Positions 45,106 through 57,085 of a stretch of DNA of 64,000 bases are shown here, one piece after another. Source of the DNA: Sthenelais limicola (Eukaryota > Annelida > Polychaeta > Phyllodocida > Sigalionidae). Location: contig OW804102.1 of NCBI GenBank assembly GCA_942159475.1, positions 29,394,873 through 29,458,872 on the forward strand. Reading direction: 5' to 3'. The translations under genes were made by a program, and so were the position numbers. A model generated the notes under the pieces. That model had not been told where the DNA came from and did not search any database. It saw only the letters and a list, made by a program, of their open reading frames with translations. The first letter of the stretch is position 1, and the number at the start of each line of letters is the position of its first letter.

Positions 45106-45775
45106 GGGTGTATTCACCAAGAACTGTACACTTCATCCTTAAAGAATCCTCTCAAACGACCCAAGTTTCACCCTTAAATATTACATTTAGTTCGTACAAC
45201 TCACTGTTAGGTAGTTATTATATAGTATTCAACTAAGCTTACCCTCATAAAGAAACAGCTAAACCTAGACCAGTAGAAAATAGTCCTTGAATATCAAATT
45301 AAATAGCCATGAAATTTATATGGTAGTATTTTATTGTAAATCAGTTTCGGCAATTACCAACCTCCCAGGAACCCACTGGAAGACTTGGAATCTAGGTTTC
45401 AAAGCTGAGCCTTCCTTTTTAAAGTCACAATTTATGCAAATAAAAAATGTCTTGAATTGAATTGAAGTTTATGGAGAAAGACTCTCAAAGAACAGCTTCA
45501 CATCCCCGAACTCATCTATATCACTACTAAACCTTTCAATAAATGATGTAAATCAATCAAACCATATAATCGTTCAATAACTCATGACCTCATCCACCTA
45601 TATTTATATTTTATCAATCCCATGGAAGTATGTTACAATATCTTAATGAACTGGTGACCTGAGAACGGGTAAATACCATATATACTGAGTTATACCTAGT
45701 ATTCCCAATTTTGAAGCCTAATTCAGCAAAGTCGAATCTGTAGAGCATCCAATTGTCCATCTCTAGGCGTCCATT
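45106..45775 (-). mobile_element. GGGTCAGAT miniature transposon apparently split by an insertion
   Basis: The left part (45106-45210) starts GGGTGTATTCACCAAGAACTG and includes 'CCTCTCAAACGACCCAAG'. The matching right part ('CCTAGTATTCCCAATTTTG', 'AGCCTAATTCAGCAAAG') resumes at about 45665. The intervening 450 bp is foreign and includes a TTGAA-repeat tail (45441-45466) of the kind found at LINE 3' ends. Confidence 0.5.
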
Positions 45776-46813
45776 AAGTGGGGGTTGGCCATTGAAACAA
45801 TATAAACATTGCTAGCTGCTGCTTGGACAGTGCCAGACGTTACTATGGACACACATTTTAAATTTACATTATTGTTGTGGATATGGTGGAATAAAGTCAG
45901 TATATTCTCCAATCTTCTCTCCGAGCCTTATTTCCCCACCAGTTAATATTGTAGTAAGATGCCAATTAATATCTCATCTCTTATAAATAATATGCCCCGC
46001 CTAGCCAGTATATCTATAGTGGGACGATTGACGACATACTGCGCTTATAACAAGTTTAGAATAAATCAAATAAAACAGTTATTGCAGTGCCTAGCAGACC
46101 GGCCTGTACAATATCCCACCATACAAGGTTGTTTTGTAATGATGCTTTTTGTATGTAGCTCTAGGTGTTGCATTTCCCCGCATATTCCATTGTAATTGAA
46201 GGCAATAAAAAGATTGATGACAACCATACAAGTATTGATGATTACAATATTGTTTTGTGCCAAATAATTATATGGTTCTTTTCTTACTTGTAAAGGAAAC
46301 CTGTATGCAGTTCGCATTTTCTCTACACCAGATATCTAAAGATAACTAAAGATGGAAATTGAGCTAGCCAAACCAAGTAAGTAAGCATGATAAGGTCCTC
46401 TTCATTTTATTGAAGAAGCAGTCAATGTCAAATATTTAATCTGAATACCTACTCAGCCCCCGTCAGGGTTATGACGAGGAAGAGACATAGATCTGTAATA
46501 CTGAAATAAAAATAGTGACATATATTATGTTTACACATGATCGAATTTACCTGTCTAAAACAATCTTTCATTCATGTGAATAAACATCATCAGCATCTAA
46601 GCTTCAAATTCAAATTAAAAAATGATCTATTGCTGATGTTGTTACAGGTGGATGTTCATATCTGACATAACAGGTCTTCCGATGATTGCCAATCTTTTTA
46701 GAACTTCGAGTTGAGTTGAGCAGATAAACTAGACTATTGGACTAAGTAGTGATTACTTCCTCAGTACACGTGAATGAAGGAATGGTTGATTACAGTGAGA
46801 ATATGATACATAT
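45776..46813. other. No recognised feature
   Basis: Unassigned sequence. The opposed frames of 78-83 codons at 45959-46317 have no features. Confidence 0.5.
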
Positions 46814-47208
46814 GTGATGTGTTTTAGGAAAATGAGTCATAAGTCGCAAAATTGATATTTTTCAAAGTGTTTTTTTCACAAGATCACATTATTGGACTGT
46901 TTTATTTTTTTAGGGTTCATCACTTATAGCTATATCAATCGATGTATCAAATTTCAGGACAATCTATGTAATATATCCTTTAGTTTTAATGGTCCTCATA
47001 TGGACTACATTTAGTTACTTTACTGTTTATTGACCCCCAATAATATTGGAAACTTTTTTTTTCAAAAAGGAAAATATCAAACTTAAAATCTGGAAATACT
47101 TATTAGATTATTAGACTGTTTACTATCATTGGAATCGGCTTGATCTCATCTTTTCAAATATAATGTTATCTCAAAATCTATTTTTTGCGGATCACATATG
47201 GTAACGGG
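46814..47208 (+). mobile_element. TGATGTGTTTCAGG miniature family, diverged copy
   Basis: The left end TGATGTGTTTTAGGAAAATG and the interior ('TTACTTTACTGTTTATTGACC') align with 60649-61025. The right end is degraded to TTGCGGATCACATATG. Confidence 0.65.
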
Positions 47209-47640
47209 TGAAATAGTAATACAGTTCATGACAATACGCTTGCGTCCCATCTTATGTCACCAACCTGTGATGGGAGAAATCCAAGGGTGAGGAGGCGCGT
47301 TTGTTAATTTATCTCATCTACACAGCCATAATGTGTTGGAGGAGCGGTGTGGTGTGGTCCTACTTGGTGCTGCTACAATCCGCACCTCATCAAATAAAAG
47401 GAAATTGAATGGAGTTCTGTTTCTTTATCAATTTCCGTGGGTCTTGTGAGACACTTGTGCACAGTGGCGATGATTGATTTATCTGTATTGAAGTGTTTGT
47501 GTGTCAGGCATGGAAGGCGTGATTTGGTGGGGGGGGGGGGGGGGGCGAGCCCCCGCCTCCACCCTCCCATGACTGAATTATACCATACAGGGGATGTTCT
47601 CATAGGGAATGTGCATGTGCCAGTGAATGCTTCAATGCAA
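47209..47640. repeat. Unassigned stretch containing a 17-base G run
   Basis: G run at 47529-47545, followed by a C-rich stretch, so it has strong quadruplex and hairpin potential. No gene. Confidence 0.7.
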
Positions 47641-47728
47641 ATACATGTATAATGAACCAGAAAAACAGTATTCCTTGACTGGAAATACATGTATAGTGAA
47701 ACCGAAAAACAGTGTTACTTGACTGGGA
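47641..47728. repeat. 44 bp tandem duplication
   Basis: Units beginning ATACATGTAT at 47641 and 47685, with a few differences. Next to a tRNA-like sequence. Confidence 0.8.
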
Positions 47729-47790
47729 CTCGAACACTGGATCTCCTGTTAGATACGCGGGTATGCTAACTAGTAAGAGCGCAGGTTCTC
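47720..47790 (-). tRNA. tRNA-like sequence, probable SINE head
   Basis: On the minus strand: 'TAGTTAGCATACCCGCG', a loop, then 'GATCCAGTG' and the B-box-like 'GTTCGAGTCCCAGTCAA'. The D and T arms are recognisable and the acceptor stem is not. It is best read as a tRNA-derived repeat or pseudogene. Confidence 0.5.
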
Positions 47791-47988
47791 AAAATTTCTG
47801 TTGTGTAGGTCAGGAAGAATAGTCGGCAGGGATTTATACCACAGCTGTAGGCCCAATAAGGTAGACTGTCCACCAGGTCGAGGGTCACTTACTATACACG
47901 TGTGACTTTGGGGGACACCATAGGACTAGACAGACAAGTCACATCCCCAACAGTTGTCAGTGTTTCTGGGCCTCATTAATCAGGATAA

Positions 47989-48028
47989 TCACAGGTCAGG
48001 TGATGGGTGACCACCCACTGACCTGTGA
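47989..48028. repeat. 40 bp inverted repeat with AGGTCA half-sites
   Basis: TCACAGGTCAG and CTGACCTGTGA are perfect inverted arms around GTGATGGGTGACCACCCA. AGGTCA and TGACCT are nuclear-receptor half-site sequences. The wide inverted spacing is not a standard response element. Confidence 0.6.
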
Positions 48029-48809
48029 CTGTCATGGGGGCAGGCAGCTGGCACGATATGTCTCAAACCAAAATGGACCCACTGCAGTCACATATGAAGA
48101 AGAGAGGACCAACAGAGAAAGTGTAATATGAGAAGATAGAGGGACATATGAGCAAATACAAGACAAGATAACGCAGATGGAGAGAAGATAGATAGTCTGT
48201 AAACAATATAAAACCTTAGAACAGACACGACAAGGAAGAGAACAAGGGACATGAGGATAGAAAGAAGAAGACTTGGAGATCAGAGAGATAAGAAAGAGAG
48301 AGAATAAGAGTGAATAAAAGATGTGTTAAAAAAACAAAAAAACAACCAACTATTACACGATCGAGGTCCAGATAGTGTTACTGTATTGTCATGTTCAGAA
48401 ATAGTCCAAATCGCATTGGAACTTGAAACTTTAGATTTGGCTTTGATTTAACGCCAGTTTATATTCCACTGCCTGCTGAAATAGGACGACAGGGAACAGT
48501 AAGGCAAGAACGCGATATTAAAATGTACTGTGGATGCTCCCATACAGTCGAAATATATCTGTATACATCTATATGGCAGCTTTTATTTTTATACAATATC
48601 ATTGGTAAATATTCCAATGCAGTCTGTTTTCTTTTTGGACTGTCTGACATTCAACCTTGTTAATGCAGAGGTACTTATTATTCCCCAGGCATGCTGTTTG
48701 GTTAACCTCATAACAGAGACATCGCCTGGAAGAACAACTCTGAGGAATGCTAAGGTCTCTCAAGCTCTGTCTGCTTTGCTGCTGAGGTTGAGTAATGCAC
48801 ATGGAGGGT
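48029..48809. other. No recognised feature
   Basis: A purine-rich stretch (about 48100-48340), then unassigned sequence. Overlapping frames at 48459-48811 (63-93 codons) lack features. Confidence 0.45.
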
Positions 48810-49068
48810 GAGTGAGTGAGTGAGTGAGATTGGTTGCTTTACGCCCTTATCAACACATTTAATACGGTTATATCAAGGGCGGGAGAGCTAAGAGTGAGAG
48901 AGTGAGTGAGTGAGATTGGTTGCTTTACGCCCTTATCAACACATTTAATATGGTTATATCAAGGGCGGAAGAGCTGAGAGGGAGGCAGTTTATGATCATA
49001 CCCAGGAAATAGAGATAGAGAAGTAGGGAGAGGGAGACAGGGGAAAAGAAAGAGAAAGAGAGTTTCGT
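48810..49068 (+). repeat. (GAGT)n-headed dispersed repeat: full copy plus tandem partial copy
   Basis: A GAGTGAGTGAG head, then 'TTGGTTGCTTTACGCCCTTA', 'CAACACATTTAATA' and 'AAGGGCG' (a stem with CGCCCTT), then 'GAGGCAGTTTATGATCATAC' and a GA-rich tail. The first 84 bp (48810-48893) is repeated at the start of a full copy (48894-49068). Other copies: 52453-52600 (-), 54244-54432 (+), 60348-60512 (-). Similar (GAGT)n-TTTACG repeats are familiar from mollusc genomes. Class unknown. Confidence 0.8.
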
Positions 49069-49547
49069 GGGGTGGGATGACGTCACATATATATATAGAG
49101 AGAGTAGTGACTCTTCGCTGAATGACGTTATCACCATGACCCATGACCACACTGTCAATACTGTCTGTCATCGGAACATGGTAATATATGTGATTCTCTT
49201 GGAACCTGGTAGAGCTAGTTCATATCGGCCAGTCATGGAATTATGAGTATGACAATGGCCTCCCCAAAAGTAGTCTATAAAATGGACTATAAAGTATGAT
49301 ATGTCAGAGACATCCCAGCCTCTTGGATCGTTTCAGAACTACCTCAAAACCCAGTTTACTCCCTCATAAAAGCTGTAGTACCTTGTAATCGGTGAAAATG
49401 ATTGAGTGAAATTATATTGTTATATAACTAACAACACATCTATCGAGCCCGTAATGCTAACGTACCAGTTCAATAACGAACTATTTACAGTTATGACGAT
49501 CAGAACCACTTGCCTATGTCATACTATATACATAGTGTGCTATAGGC
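49069..49547. other. No recognised feature
   Basis: Unassigned sequence. Confidence 0.5.
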
Positions 49548-49680
49548 AAGTAATATTAAGCTATAACATATTGTATTCAGATTTTAACCAAGACAGTTAC
49601 ACTTTCATATATATATGTAAGTGTAACTGTCAAAATCTGAATGAAATATGTTATAAACTATATATAACTAAACATTACTT
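49548..49680. repeat. 133 bp long hairpin
   Basis: Arms from AAGTAATATT (49548) to 'GACAGTTACACTT' and back to AACATTACTT (49680), with the apex at ATATATAT (about 49609). A short bulge (ACCAA in the left arm) and an AT-rich lower stem interrupt the pairing. It could be a foldback element or a microRNA-precursor-like hairpin. The 102-codon frame across it is a by-product. Confidence 0.75.
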
Positions 49681-52452
49681 GGATACTGTTCTGTCCATAA
49701 AACGGCTTGTTTAATGATATGAAACATTGTTCCAGACTTAGGGGTATTCGGAACACCTGTACTGTTTATAGACAATAATCCTTTTTCCATATGTTCTAGT
49801 CTACATCATTGTATTATATTGTATCGATCTGTGTTATGGAAACAAATATCTATTAATCATAATGTATAGTAAGGACATCCATGGATCATAGTTAGAGGGC
49901 TCTAATTCATTTAGTGACATATGACTTTAAGTATGGTACTAAACTTTGATATTTTGTGGGTATATGAACAGGAAAATTGTTGGTTGAACTAATGTAAGGC
50001 ATCACACGTGTGTCATTGACCAATTAAAGTGGCCTTCAGCAATAGAGGTTGAAGCGAGTGCTTCGAAAAAAGTGGATTGTCAGGAAACACTTCATGTTCC
50101 AGACTAGCTCTCTGAATGGAGCTTTCTTAAGGGAAGCTGTTCCAGGTCTTGTCTATGTCAGTGAAGCCCCCAAGAATTGCGCACTTTGACATAATACAAA
50201 CTCTTGCACAATGTTTTTCCACCATATTTCTTGTTTTTATCGGCAAAGCCAGATCCATTGATTTACACGAATAGATCACATCAATCACAATTTGCGATAA
50301 AATAAAATAAAAATAAACCTCCAAATCCTAAAAAAAAATAACTCTCTAGAAAAAAGGGGTAAAATTGCCTTATTAGGTATCATGTACCAAAAGAAAAAAT
50401 GATCCTCTTTATTGTCAAAACATGCCAAGAGAGACCAGGCTTGCGGATGGGCAGGTCTTAAAGATCCACAGGCCAAATAGGGAAAAATTTAGGCAGACCC
50501 CCCACTTTATCGGTCCTACCCTATAGAATAACCTTCCAGCTAATTACCGAAAATTAGACTGGAAAACCCTCAAAATATCTTTGAAGGCTAATAATGATCT
50601 GATATAGGTCTCGAATCGTTATAAGCGTGATTTTCAGAAATATTGAAATTGTCCTTGTTCAAAAATCTCTAACTTCGGAGACAAATATAACTTGATGTAT
50701 GATCTGTTTTTTATGCCAATGTGTACTTTTATTCAATTTCTGTAAGGTCGAAAAAAACAAAAAAACTCAAAAATATTATTAGTTAAGTGAATGATAACAT
50801 GAAATTGTGTATATCTAGAATGAACTTGATCTGCCGGGAGTAAATAAACATGCGTATGTCCTCCTGCTATGTAATTACAATGAAGTTAAAACGTTAAAAT
50901 AACTAAAATATATAAAGGAATAACTATGTAATTTTTGAACTGTGTATCATGAGATTATTGGGTTCGCCTGAAAATGTTTACGCAATAAAATTTATTTAAA
51001 AAAAAAAAAATTACACAAGTAGTGTCATGTTTTAAGGTAGACAGCTATAGACTCTGACCCCCCAGGCAGAGGTTAGTAAGAAAAGAACCCTGGAGGCACA
51101 ACATTACTGGGATCTCATCACTAGTTTGTATGATTCTAATGAGCTAACTAAACTGGCACTTCTCAACATATCATCCAGCTCTCCATACCTATTGTGTACA
51201 CTCTCTCGCCCCTACAGTAAAAATGATTAGAAATGAGTGAGAAGACATAGTCTGTGAGATAGACTCAGGATATATATTTAAGTCACCCAGTGACATATCA
51301 GTAGGACTTACATTTCCCGTTCACAAATTCATCCAACACAGGTGTTGATGGCTCTGTTTCATTCCTTCCACTTACCTATTCTGTGTTAACCACAGAGGTC
51401 TCTAAACTCTATTCAAGCGTAATGCAATCATTTACCATTGAGACACTTTGGCGTGCCTAGAACAAGTAACCCAGTCACTGACCTTGCCATTCACCTTCAG
51501 AGAGCTGCTCAGAAGAGCAGAACAAGTGAGGCCCAGTGAGGTCAATCAGGTCCAATCAGTAGATGCCATATTGCAAGCTGAACATTTGCTTCATGTTTCA
51601 ATAACAAGGTAATAGACAACAGCTAGGTGAACAAATGGAACGAAACCACTCTACCACATCAATTGTCACTTGTGTTCATAAATATGGCGAAGGTTGTGCT
51701 TCCTGACAACCGACAAAAGACTGTTTCACAAACAGATCATTTTGAATCTGAGCAATCTGATAATAACATTATAGTCTAAGTGGTATGCATCTATGTATGT
51801 ATGCACAACTATATGTATGTATGTAATTGTATGTTTAACGCTAAAGGTTTTTTTTAAATGTTGTTTATACTGGGCCACCGAATCCTATATCAGGGTTTTT
51901 TGCTCGCCCCAGATTAACACCATATTCAGTTATATTACTGACAATTGGATTATACAAAAGAGATTCAAAGCCAATGTCGATCAGGTTTAACATACATCCA
52001 TTTACTATGTATTCAATCATGTATTCAATCATGTATTCAATCAATTATTGTTACCTTCTTCGATTTCCAGATATCAGATCGGACTGTGTCTGTCTCTAAG
52101 CGACACATGTGTATCCTAGCGAGGTGTTCAACAAGTGGTTTCCTGTACATACAGAGAAAGAGGTTTCTTCTGATGGCATTCACCTTTATCGTATTTCCAC
52201 TAACAAAGGTGTCTTCTCTGCAACAACAACTTGACCTTTAGAATTAGATATAAAGTACCTCCAGGGCCATTTATGAGCCAATTTGAAGCAAAGCTGTACC
52301 TCTCTACTGCTGTGTTACATGGGACAGAGCTGTCGGACTATTTGAGTTGAAATGATGAAATGTACCAAGTAATTAAAAGATTAAGGATTAGATTTAACTC
52401 ATTATATTTTAATAATATTGCATCTGTGATTTATAATTTTATGTATATGTGC
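49681..52452. other. Unassigned 2.8 kb with a poly-A-tailed 3' end and a small tandem repeat
   Basis: At 50984-51010 a polyadenylation signal (AATAAA) precedes 13 A's, the mark of a retroposed 3' end on the plus strand. No coding remnant is recognised upstream. At 52007-52042, ATGTATTCAATC is repeated three times. Frames of 60-98 codons have no features. Confidence 0.5.
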
Positions 52453-52600
52453 ATTCTCTCTCTCCCTTCTTCTCTATTTCTATTTCCTGGGTATGATCAT
52501 AAACTGCCTCCCTCTCAGCTCTCCCGCCCTTGATATAATCATCTTAAATGTGTTGATAAGGGCGTAAAGTAACCAGTCTCACTCACTCACTCACTCACTC
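52453..52600 (-). repeat. (GAGT)n-headed dispersed repeat, reversed copy
   Basis: Contains CTCACTCACTCACTCACTC at the right, 'AAGGGCGTAAAGTAACCAG' and 'ATCATAAACTGCCTCCCTC', then a CT-rich tail at the left. No target duplication seen. Confidence 0.85.
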
Positions 52601-53596
52601 AAAATACAACTTGTATGAATATAAATATAATATATGTATACATATTCACATATTGGAGTTTCCTTTCTATCCTTTCTATCCATTTCATTGATAAATCAAG
52701 TATAGATTTAGCACTATATATACAATAAATCGTTTATATGTGGAATGATGTGTATTAAAATAGTTCTGCACTGAAGTGGAACATCCCTTTTCTAATTCAA
52801 ACTTTCAGTTTACAAATGAGCGCATTAAATATATAGGCTCTAATATACAGGCTCATTTGGATTATGACGATTATGATGCCCTGTAGCATAAGCAACAAGG
52901 TGATATCTTCAAAGATCTTGATCAAACGATTTTGAGATGGGTAGGACAAAAAGGAAACTAGAGCATATCTTGCTTTTGATCGAAGTTAAAAGGGAAATCT
53001 GCTACAAATACAGAAACCATGTAATGTTTTATATCACGGGGGCTATACCCACTGCTAATAAATGGAATGTTTTGATAAGATATTGATAGCAACGCAACAA
53101 AACATCGACAGAGTCGACACGCGTATTTCATATGGATATTAAATGTAATTGGCTTAATTTTGAAATAAAAAAAAAGAAACCTGGTATGGTACAGACCTAT
53201 ATTTGTCCAAATGGTACATATGTTTGTTCTTCAATAGAGGAATCAAAATGTAGATATTCATTTTCATAGAATTCATTTTCATATCTTAAACCAAATGAAA
53301 CCGGCCTTCACCGAATAAAGGATTTATTGGATTTTTCAATTCATTTCGTTCCATACCGTATTTGTATATTTCATATTACTCATAGAAAGAATTTAAAGGT
53401 TTTCTAATTTTTATTTCTTATTGTCTAAGTAAAGAAAATTTGCAGGTAAGTGTTTATCAATTGGAGCATTTATGGCTTTAAAGTTAAGGAGTGAGAACGT
53501 TTTTGTCAGAAGTTAAGCATTTTTTGATACAAAAAATATCAAAATAATGTGGTGTTCCTGGGGGATAAGCTAGCTGGGAATGGTAAGCATTGTTGA
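52601..53596. other. Unassigned; diverged TTAA-family fragment at about 52875-52990
   Basis: 'GCCCTGTAGCATAAGCAAC' and 'TTTTGAGATGGGTAGGAC' match interior pieces of the TTAA family (57086-57453). Ends are lost. Nothing else recognised. Confidence 0.4.
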
Positions 53597-53676
53597 ACAG
53601 CTCAGTGGTGTAACGGTTAGCACGCTTGTGTACAATATGAGAGATATATATACGGTGTTCAAATCTTGGCTGAGGA
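53597..53676 (+). tRNA. tRNA-like sequence, probable SINE head or pseudogene
   Basis: 'GCTCAGTGGTGTAACGGTTA' followed by GCACGC resembles a tRNA D arm, and 'GTGTTCAAATCTTGG' a T arm. The anticodon region is AT-rich and degenerate, so it is not a working tRNA. Confidence 0.45.
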
Positions 53677-53899
53677 AGGCCAACCTATACAAACCTAATG
53701 GTACATGCATGTATATACGTTTGGTTTTCGAAAATGAAATCTGAGTGAAACAGATTGTCTTCAATCAATTTATTTATGGTTCTGAGAGACAATGAACAAT
53801 CGTTGCTAAGGAAATGACAATGGAATGACATCACACATGGCAACAAGAGTGCACATTTTTACACCTGAGGGCTTAATTTAGAAGGTTAATTATAACATC

Positions 53900-53937
53900 A
53901 CCTTGATAAAGGCCAATTGTCAGGCCGAAACGTCGGT
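53900..53937 (+). ncRNA. Hammerhead-like core, degenerate
   Basis: ACC, TTGATAA (expected CTGATGA), stem II GGCC/GGCC, GAAA, C, GTC, GGT. Stem I ACC/GGT pairs. Two core bases are changed. It is followed by AAAATAAAAACC, as in the related loci. Confidence 0.45.
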
Positions 53938-54243
53938 AATCCCCAAAATAAAAACCATATGCTGCAATCCAACTTCCCTTAGCTATACCCGTTCTGGGTC
54001 AATCACTCTACTTCGGATATTTATTGTGAATATTTTACTAAAATGACTTTAATTTCGGCATGTTTTCAGCTTTAACCGACTTTATCTCAGCTCACACCAA
54101 ATTTGACAACTGGCATCAGGCATATTCTAATTGTACACATTCCAAGGATTAATTGGATGTATGCCATGTTCTGTTACTATTCAGGTATGAATCCCTGACA
54201 ATTTTAGCTGCTCTATTAAAGCCTGCTATCACATGACAAAAGG

Positions 54244-54432
54244 GAGTGAGTAAGTGAGAATGGTTGCTTTACGCCCTTATCAACACATTTAATATGGTTA
54301 AATCAAGGGCGAGTAAGCGGAGAGGGAGGCAGTTTATGATAATACCCAGGTAATAGAGATAGAGAAGAAGGGAGAGAGGCAGATAAAAAGAGACAGAAAG
54401 GCACTTTAAGGTCTTACCTAGGACCATATGAC
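54244..54432 (+). repeat. (GAGT)n-headed dispersed repeat, full copy
   Basis: Head GAGTGAGTAAGTGAG, core 'TTGCTTTACGCCCTTATC', 'AAGGGCGAGTAAGC', then 'AGGCAGTTTATGATAATACC', a GA-rich part, and 'GACAGAAAGGCACTTTA' shared with 60348-60512. That shared tail defines the 3' end of the family. Confidence 0.85.
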
Positions 54433-54654
54433 AAAAGGGAATGTACAAGTTTAATGGTCTATTTCCCAAACGAAGCATACAAAAGGCCAACTCATCAGAC
54501 CATCGGTGCCTGCGTGGGTGTAGTAAGCTCCATTACAAGTGCGCATTAGCTATAAACAGGTCAGGACGGAGTTGCTCATTGAGCTACTCTGGAGATGTGC
54601 ATGCATCTGACAGGGCTAGAGTCGCTGACCACTTGGCTTCGTGGGTAGGAGTGA

Positions 54655-54995
54655 GGGGGCAGGTTTAGGGAGTGAGTGGGATGAGGTGGAGAAGGTGGAG
54701 GATTGGGATTAGGAGGAGGAGAAAGAGCGGGAGGAGGGGGAGGGGAGGAGGGGAGATGGGGAGGAGGGGAGGAGGGGAGGAGGGGAGGAGGGGAGGAGGG
54801 GGAGGAGGACGAGGAGGACGAGGTGGACGAGGGGGACGAAAGGGACAAGGGGACGAGGGGGACAAGGGGTCGAGGGGGACGAGGGGGACGAGGGGGACGA
54901 GGGGGACAAGGGGGACGGGGGGAACATGGAGGAGGAGGGGGACGAAAGGAGGGTAACGAGGGGGGAGGGGGAGGAGGACGAAGAGGGGGAGGATA
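54655..54995. repeat. GGA/GGGGAC-rich low-complexity tract
   Basis: About 340 bp of GAGGAGGGG and GAGGGGGAC repeats. Frames of 66-125 codons on both strands are low-complexity and not genes. Strong purine-strand asymmetry. Confidence 0.95.
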
Positions 54996-55677
54996 CTTCA
55001 GTATTTATAAACGTTTTCAATCAATTTTATATGAGCTAAGTGTTGATACATCGATATTCCCACGGGCCCCAATTGAATAGAGTACATATAAACAGGCTAG
55101 ATTAGTTTAATTAATTAATTTCAGAATTTGATACCATGGTTGCAGCAACGAAGTAAACGTCAAATTCTCAAATAGCCTGGAAAACAGAATTCATTAGCAG
55201 ACACAAAATACATAAATTAGTATGTTTTTCATCTACCGGTATTCTAGTAACATATTTTTGTTCTTTTGCCATCTCGTAATTTATGAACAAGTTTCACATA
55301 TATCACATTACGGACATGTAATGATAAGTCTGTGGTCACATCAAATTACAAGTCTAATTGAAATGACGTTGCCTCCTGAAGATGACTATTTTCTTTTGCT
55401 TCTAGTAGAGTTTCATGTCTCTTTATTCCTGTTCAGGTTCCATTCGCTCTTGGCTCCAAGCATAGCATAATGTCTTTAATAATTGTTCAGAAGCATATAT
55501 ATTTTGAATTATATAATTAATTTATGTTTTATTCTATGCTATTACGAAGCACATAATAGCATAAACAAACAACCCTCGCTTCAAGCCTCATTCTCCCATA
55601 TTCATGTTCTACCTGTCTCTCTGTAAAAATATTTTAGATGAGTCGTTTTGTACCTCAGCTATAATTAATGTGCTCCG
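54996..55677. other. No recognised feature
   Basis: Unassigned AT-rich sequence. Confidence 0.5.
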
Positions 55678-56020
55678 AATAGGGGATTTGCATGTGCCAC
55701 TGCGCATGTCTGGTACAGTCTGCATCCTGTGATGGATTCTGATGAAATCTTACATTTATATATTTGGCAATATTTGTATCGAAAATTGCAAGAATGTTTT
55801 GACCAATATCATAGCTTTTATAAATGATCCATGAAAACCAAATACATGATGAGAAAGATGGCAACTAGTGTTATGTGAACATGTATAACACATGGATATT
55901 GACATTCAAGCATTGATAAATAGTCCATGCTGAACATGGCATGTTTTCTATCTATATAGATTCTATACTGTATCATTAGTGAATCAACATTCAAAATGGC
56001 GGCTATGAAAAGACCCTATT
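55678..56020 (+). mobile_element. AATAGGGG-ended miniature transposon, 343 bp
   Basis: Left end AATAGGGGATTTGCATG with 'TGCCACTGCGCATGTC', right end AAAATGGCGGCTATG...GACCCTATT. Same length as 26731-27073. TA next to GGGG at both ends would allow a TA duplication (Tc1/mariner style), but AATA is conserved among copies, so the true boundary is unclear. Confidence 0.85.
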
Positions 56021-56202
56021 AGATTTCCATAGTTTAATTCTATACTAGTAGTTATTACGAAGGCCTTAATATCATATACTGGTACACCCCCCTCCCCCCT
56101 CCACCCCACCCTACTCACTGACAAATATCGCCTCAAGCCCCATTCTCTCTTTCTCACTTTCTCCCTCTAGAATGTTGTTTAGATGAGCCACTTGGTGGGT
56201 CA

Positions 56203-56437
56203 GATCTTCAGAAAATGTACAATTCGCCTTCACCAATTTTCTGAAATAATCCAAATTCAAGACAGAAATGAGGTTCAAAACACAGTTCACCATAGCCAGA
56301 AAGATATATTCATAATCAACACAATACCAAATAGACTCAGATATACCAAGGATTTATCCCTTTTCAGTCTAATTTAGCGGAATGTACTAAATGCGTAGGG
56401 TTACCAATTGTACATTTTCTCATGATCTGACCCTGGT
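56203..56437 (-). mobile_element. GGGTCAGAT miniature transposon, TGGT duplication
   Basis: 227 bp element (56207-56433) with ends GGGTCAGATCTTCAG and the inverse ATGATCTGACCC, flanked by TGGT at 56203-56206 and 56434-56437. Same orientation as 21115-21349. Confidence 0.88.
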
Positions 56438-57085
56438 ACCTGAGCTATAATTCATGTGCCCAGCTTCTCTGCCAATCCAAGCTTGGCATTAAACATGGAT
56501 TACCTGCGGGTGAGGTTGACGGAAACAAGACTCTCCAGATGTCAAGAAGTTATGAAGACTCTCACAGCCTCATGTACAGGCGTGTCATCCCTCATTCCAC
56601 CCCAATTTCTTTTTTAATTCTTTATCTATCCAGGTGATTACATAAGGGTTTGGACTTTGCCACCCCTACTTCATCGCGGATCAGGCAAAATTCCTGGTTT
56701 TCACCTCAACCCTGGCTTGTTGGCGTTACTTTCATTTGATGTGTTTAGGATTATATAGAAGGAATGTTTCGGTGGAATGAGATGAGATGAGGTATTACAA
56801 AATGATTATAGTATGTTGTGATTGATGATTTCAGAAAAGTAATACTTTGTACACGGTAGTCTTAGAGTAATAATGAATTGTAGACACATTGGATGTCAAA
56901 TACATCGACTCATTAGTTTGATATACGTTCATGGTAAATATAAGACTTTTAACATTCTCTTAAAAGAAATAGTATCTGATTCTTGCCTAATATTAGGGTG
57001 GAGATTATTCCATAGTCCAGCTTCATAATAGGTGAAAGACTTTCTGAATAATTCATATATGAATAATGATCTGCTTCAGGCTCAG
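56438..57085. other. No recognised feature
   Basis: Unassigned sequence. Confidence 0.5.

Noticed and set aside
49406..49714. 102-codon plus-strand gene
   Set aside because: It spans the 133 bp hairpin. The peptide is explained by the inverted repeat and AT-rich sequence.
54576..55080. Gly/Arg-rich and Pro/Ser-rich ORFs of 90-125 codons
   Set aside because: By-products of the GGA/GGGGAC low-complexity tract.
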